Source: a candidate division LCP-89 bacterium (GTDB lineage Bacteria; Electryoneota; B3-LCP). From it: a stretch of 5,716 bases of DNA. The DNA is taken from NCBI GenBank assembly GCA_025774735.1, contig JALGZU010000441.1:1-5716 (forward strand), in the 5' to 3' direction. The translations under genes were made by a program, and so were the position numbers. How positions within the stretch are numbered: the first letter of the stretch is position 1; each line of letters begins with the position of its first letter. Shown one piece after another: positions 4,616-5,716 of the stretch. The notes below the pieces were generated by a model. It was not told the origin of the DNA, did no database searches, and saw only the letters and a list, made by a program, of their open reading frames with translations.

Positions 4616-5716
4616 TCACTGTACCACCACAACCTTCTTCACCGCCTGGCCGTAATCGGCTTTTAACCGCACGAAATACACCCCCGAGGTCAAATCCCGC
4701 AGGTCATACCGGACCGCATGGCGCCCCGCGCCGTAATGCCCCTCCCCGATGACGCCAACCTTTCGGCCCAAGAGGTTGTACAGATCCAATTCCACCCGGC
4801 CAGCCTCCGGCAGGGTGAATTGTACGGCACCGTTGAAAACACCCGAAATCTGGGGATAGATCTCTGCGGGTCGTTTGCGCGGATCGATGCCCCCTAAAGT
4901 GCCGTCCGGATTGACGTGCTTGCCCCAGATGTTGTAGCCATATGTTGGGCTCAGAAATCACCATCCGGTACAATGTTAGGATATTCTATGACTATGGTAC
5001 CATCTCCTGCTATTATTACACCCCTTAAATCGAACTGGCGATTCCCCAACGAATCCAATAGTTGGATATTAAGTGGGCGTCTGCCATTATGATCAAATGT
5101 ACTAATTCCATAAAAATAAGGATATTGATATGTAAACCTCTTATCTGCAGTCGGCCAATCACCCATGCTCATCATGATAGCGCCCCTGTGTTCTTCTCCC
5201 GGTGTCCTCCAGTACCTATTGCCATCCATGTCCATCTTCTGGCCGTAAACGCCGAATCCAGTACCGTACTCAGAGACATATCCAAGATAAAAATAGCCGG
5301 AATCACCCTCTACGATTTTAGCACTCGACCAGCTACTAACGTAATCTTGTACCCAGAGTGTGCTGCCATCAGGAGCAATGCGATAGGCGCGATTGTTATA
5401 ACCGCCCCCGTTATGCATGATCATCCCCCCTTCACAATCGGGAATGACGTCGTGAAGAGATTCCGGTTCAGAGAAAAAAACACCGTCCGGGCTCCATTGG
5501 ACGTTACCATCGGCATCCAAACGCTGCATGAAGGTAGCCCCATTGGGAATGGTGTGGGGGGGACGGTAATCGGTCCAGACGACATAGGCGCCGCCAGCCC
5601 CATTGTGCGTGACGTTGGGGTCACTCTGCTGGTATGGGTAATTGACAACTACGGCGCCACTGTCACCCCATAGACTTTGGCCCGATTCGTTTAAACGGAA
5701 ACAGGAAATGCCCTCT
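4616..5716 (-). pseudogene. Frameshifted tandem paralogue of the propeller protein, 5' end outside the window
   Basis: The frame is open from the right edge (first full codon at 5715) to TGA at 4951-4953, giving 254 visible residues that align along their length with residues of about 180-437 of the intact neighbour: QRLDADGN, AYRIAPDG, GYFYLGY, YGQKMDMDGN and YPYFYGI all have direct counterparts. It stops at IVPDGDF, where the neighbour continues through a last repeat into the sorting module. The missing C-terminus is present in another frame, from about 4957 down to TGA 4616-4618 (YNIWGKHV to KKVVVVQ), 83 of 100 residues identical to the neighbour. Spacing against the intact copy implies a deletion of about 25 nt around 4928-4957. 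The truncated product would lack its sorting signal, so secretion or anchoring should fail. A start at 5529 is unlikely because homology continues upstream. An assembly error is possible. Confidence 0.8.

Noticed and set aside
4461..4752. Plus-strand open frames over the composite repeat and the sorting-module remnant
   Set aside because: They translate palindromic repeats and the antisense of a clearly recognisable minus-strand coding sequence.
4951..4960. Programmed ribosomal frameshift to reach the sorting module of the upstream paralogue
   Set aside because: A +1 slip at TTC TGA leads into the wrong frame, and the -1 slip needed has no canonical slippery heptamer. The spacing against the intact neighbour shows about 25 nt missing, which fits a deletion better.
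5062..5673. Plus-strand open frame of about 200 codons opposite the broken paralogue
   Set aside because: The minus strand aligns well with the intact propeller protein over the same interval; the plus product is composition-driven and has no recognisable domain.

Overview
The window looks like chromosomal DNA of a Gram-negative, outer-membrane bacterium of the FCB group (Bacteroidota, Fibrobacterota, Gemmatimonadota and uncultivated relatives such as candidate divisions KSB1, Zixibacteria or Cloacimonadota). This rests on a type IX-secretion-like C-terminal sorting module on secreted beta-propeller-like proteins, the weak or absent Shine-Dalgarno sites, and spacers packed with short palindromic repeats. 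No ribosomal or other phylogenetic marker is present, so the placement is inference. Layout: (A) 1-1992, plus strand: a GNAT-superfamily acyltransferase missing its 5' end, then a NAD(P)-dependent extended SDR. They overlap by ATGA (1006-1009) and form an operon ended by a probable intrinsic terminator at 2058-2084. Both resemble the bacterial ceramide pathway pair (bCerS-like N-acyltransferase and CerR-like reductase), so the operon may make sphingolipids; this is a family-level inference. (B) 1993-2519: a repeat-filled spacer between convergent genes, with no gene I would defend. (C) 2520-4199, minus strand: an intact secreted protein of 559 residues with a signal peptide, about eight beta-propeller-like repeats and a C-terminal sorting module. 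A good sigma70-type promoter (TTGACT, 17 bp, TATATT) lies just upstream of its start. (D) 4200-4615: a second repeat-filled spacer. (E) 4616-5716, minus strand: a tandem paralogue of gene C that enters from the right edge. Its frame is broken just before the sorting module, apparently by a deletion of about 25 nt relative to gene C, so the sorting module survives only as an out-of-frame remnant. The most unusual feature is the repeat population. Seven perfect or near-perfect hairpins, all in minus-strand orientation, are each preceded by GTAG (six directly, one after a single base). GTAG followed by a hairpin is the hallmark of REP elements mobilised by RAYT (TnpA-REP, IS200/IS605-related) transposases. 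Four of them sit inside two copies of a composite repeat (2332-2465 and 4468-4579), one copy downstream of each propeller gene. The copies differ in length by exactly one 22-bp hairpin-forming segment and show a paired compensatory change in a stem. No transposase is visible, so any mobilising enzyme would act from elsewhere in the genome.
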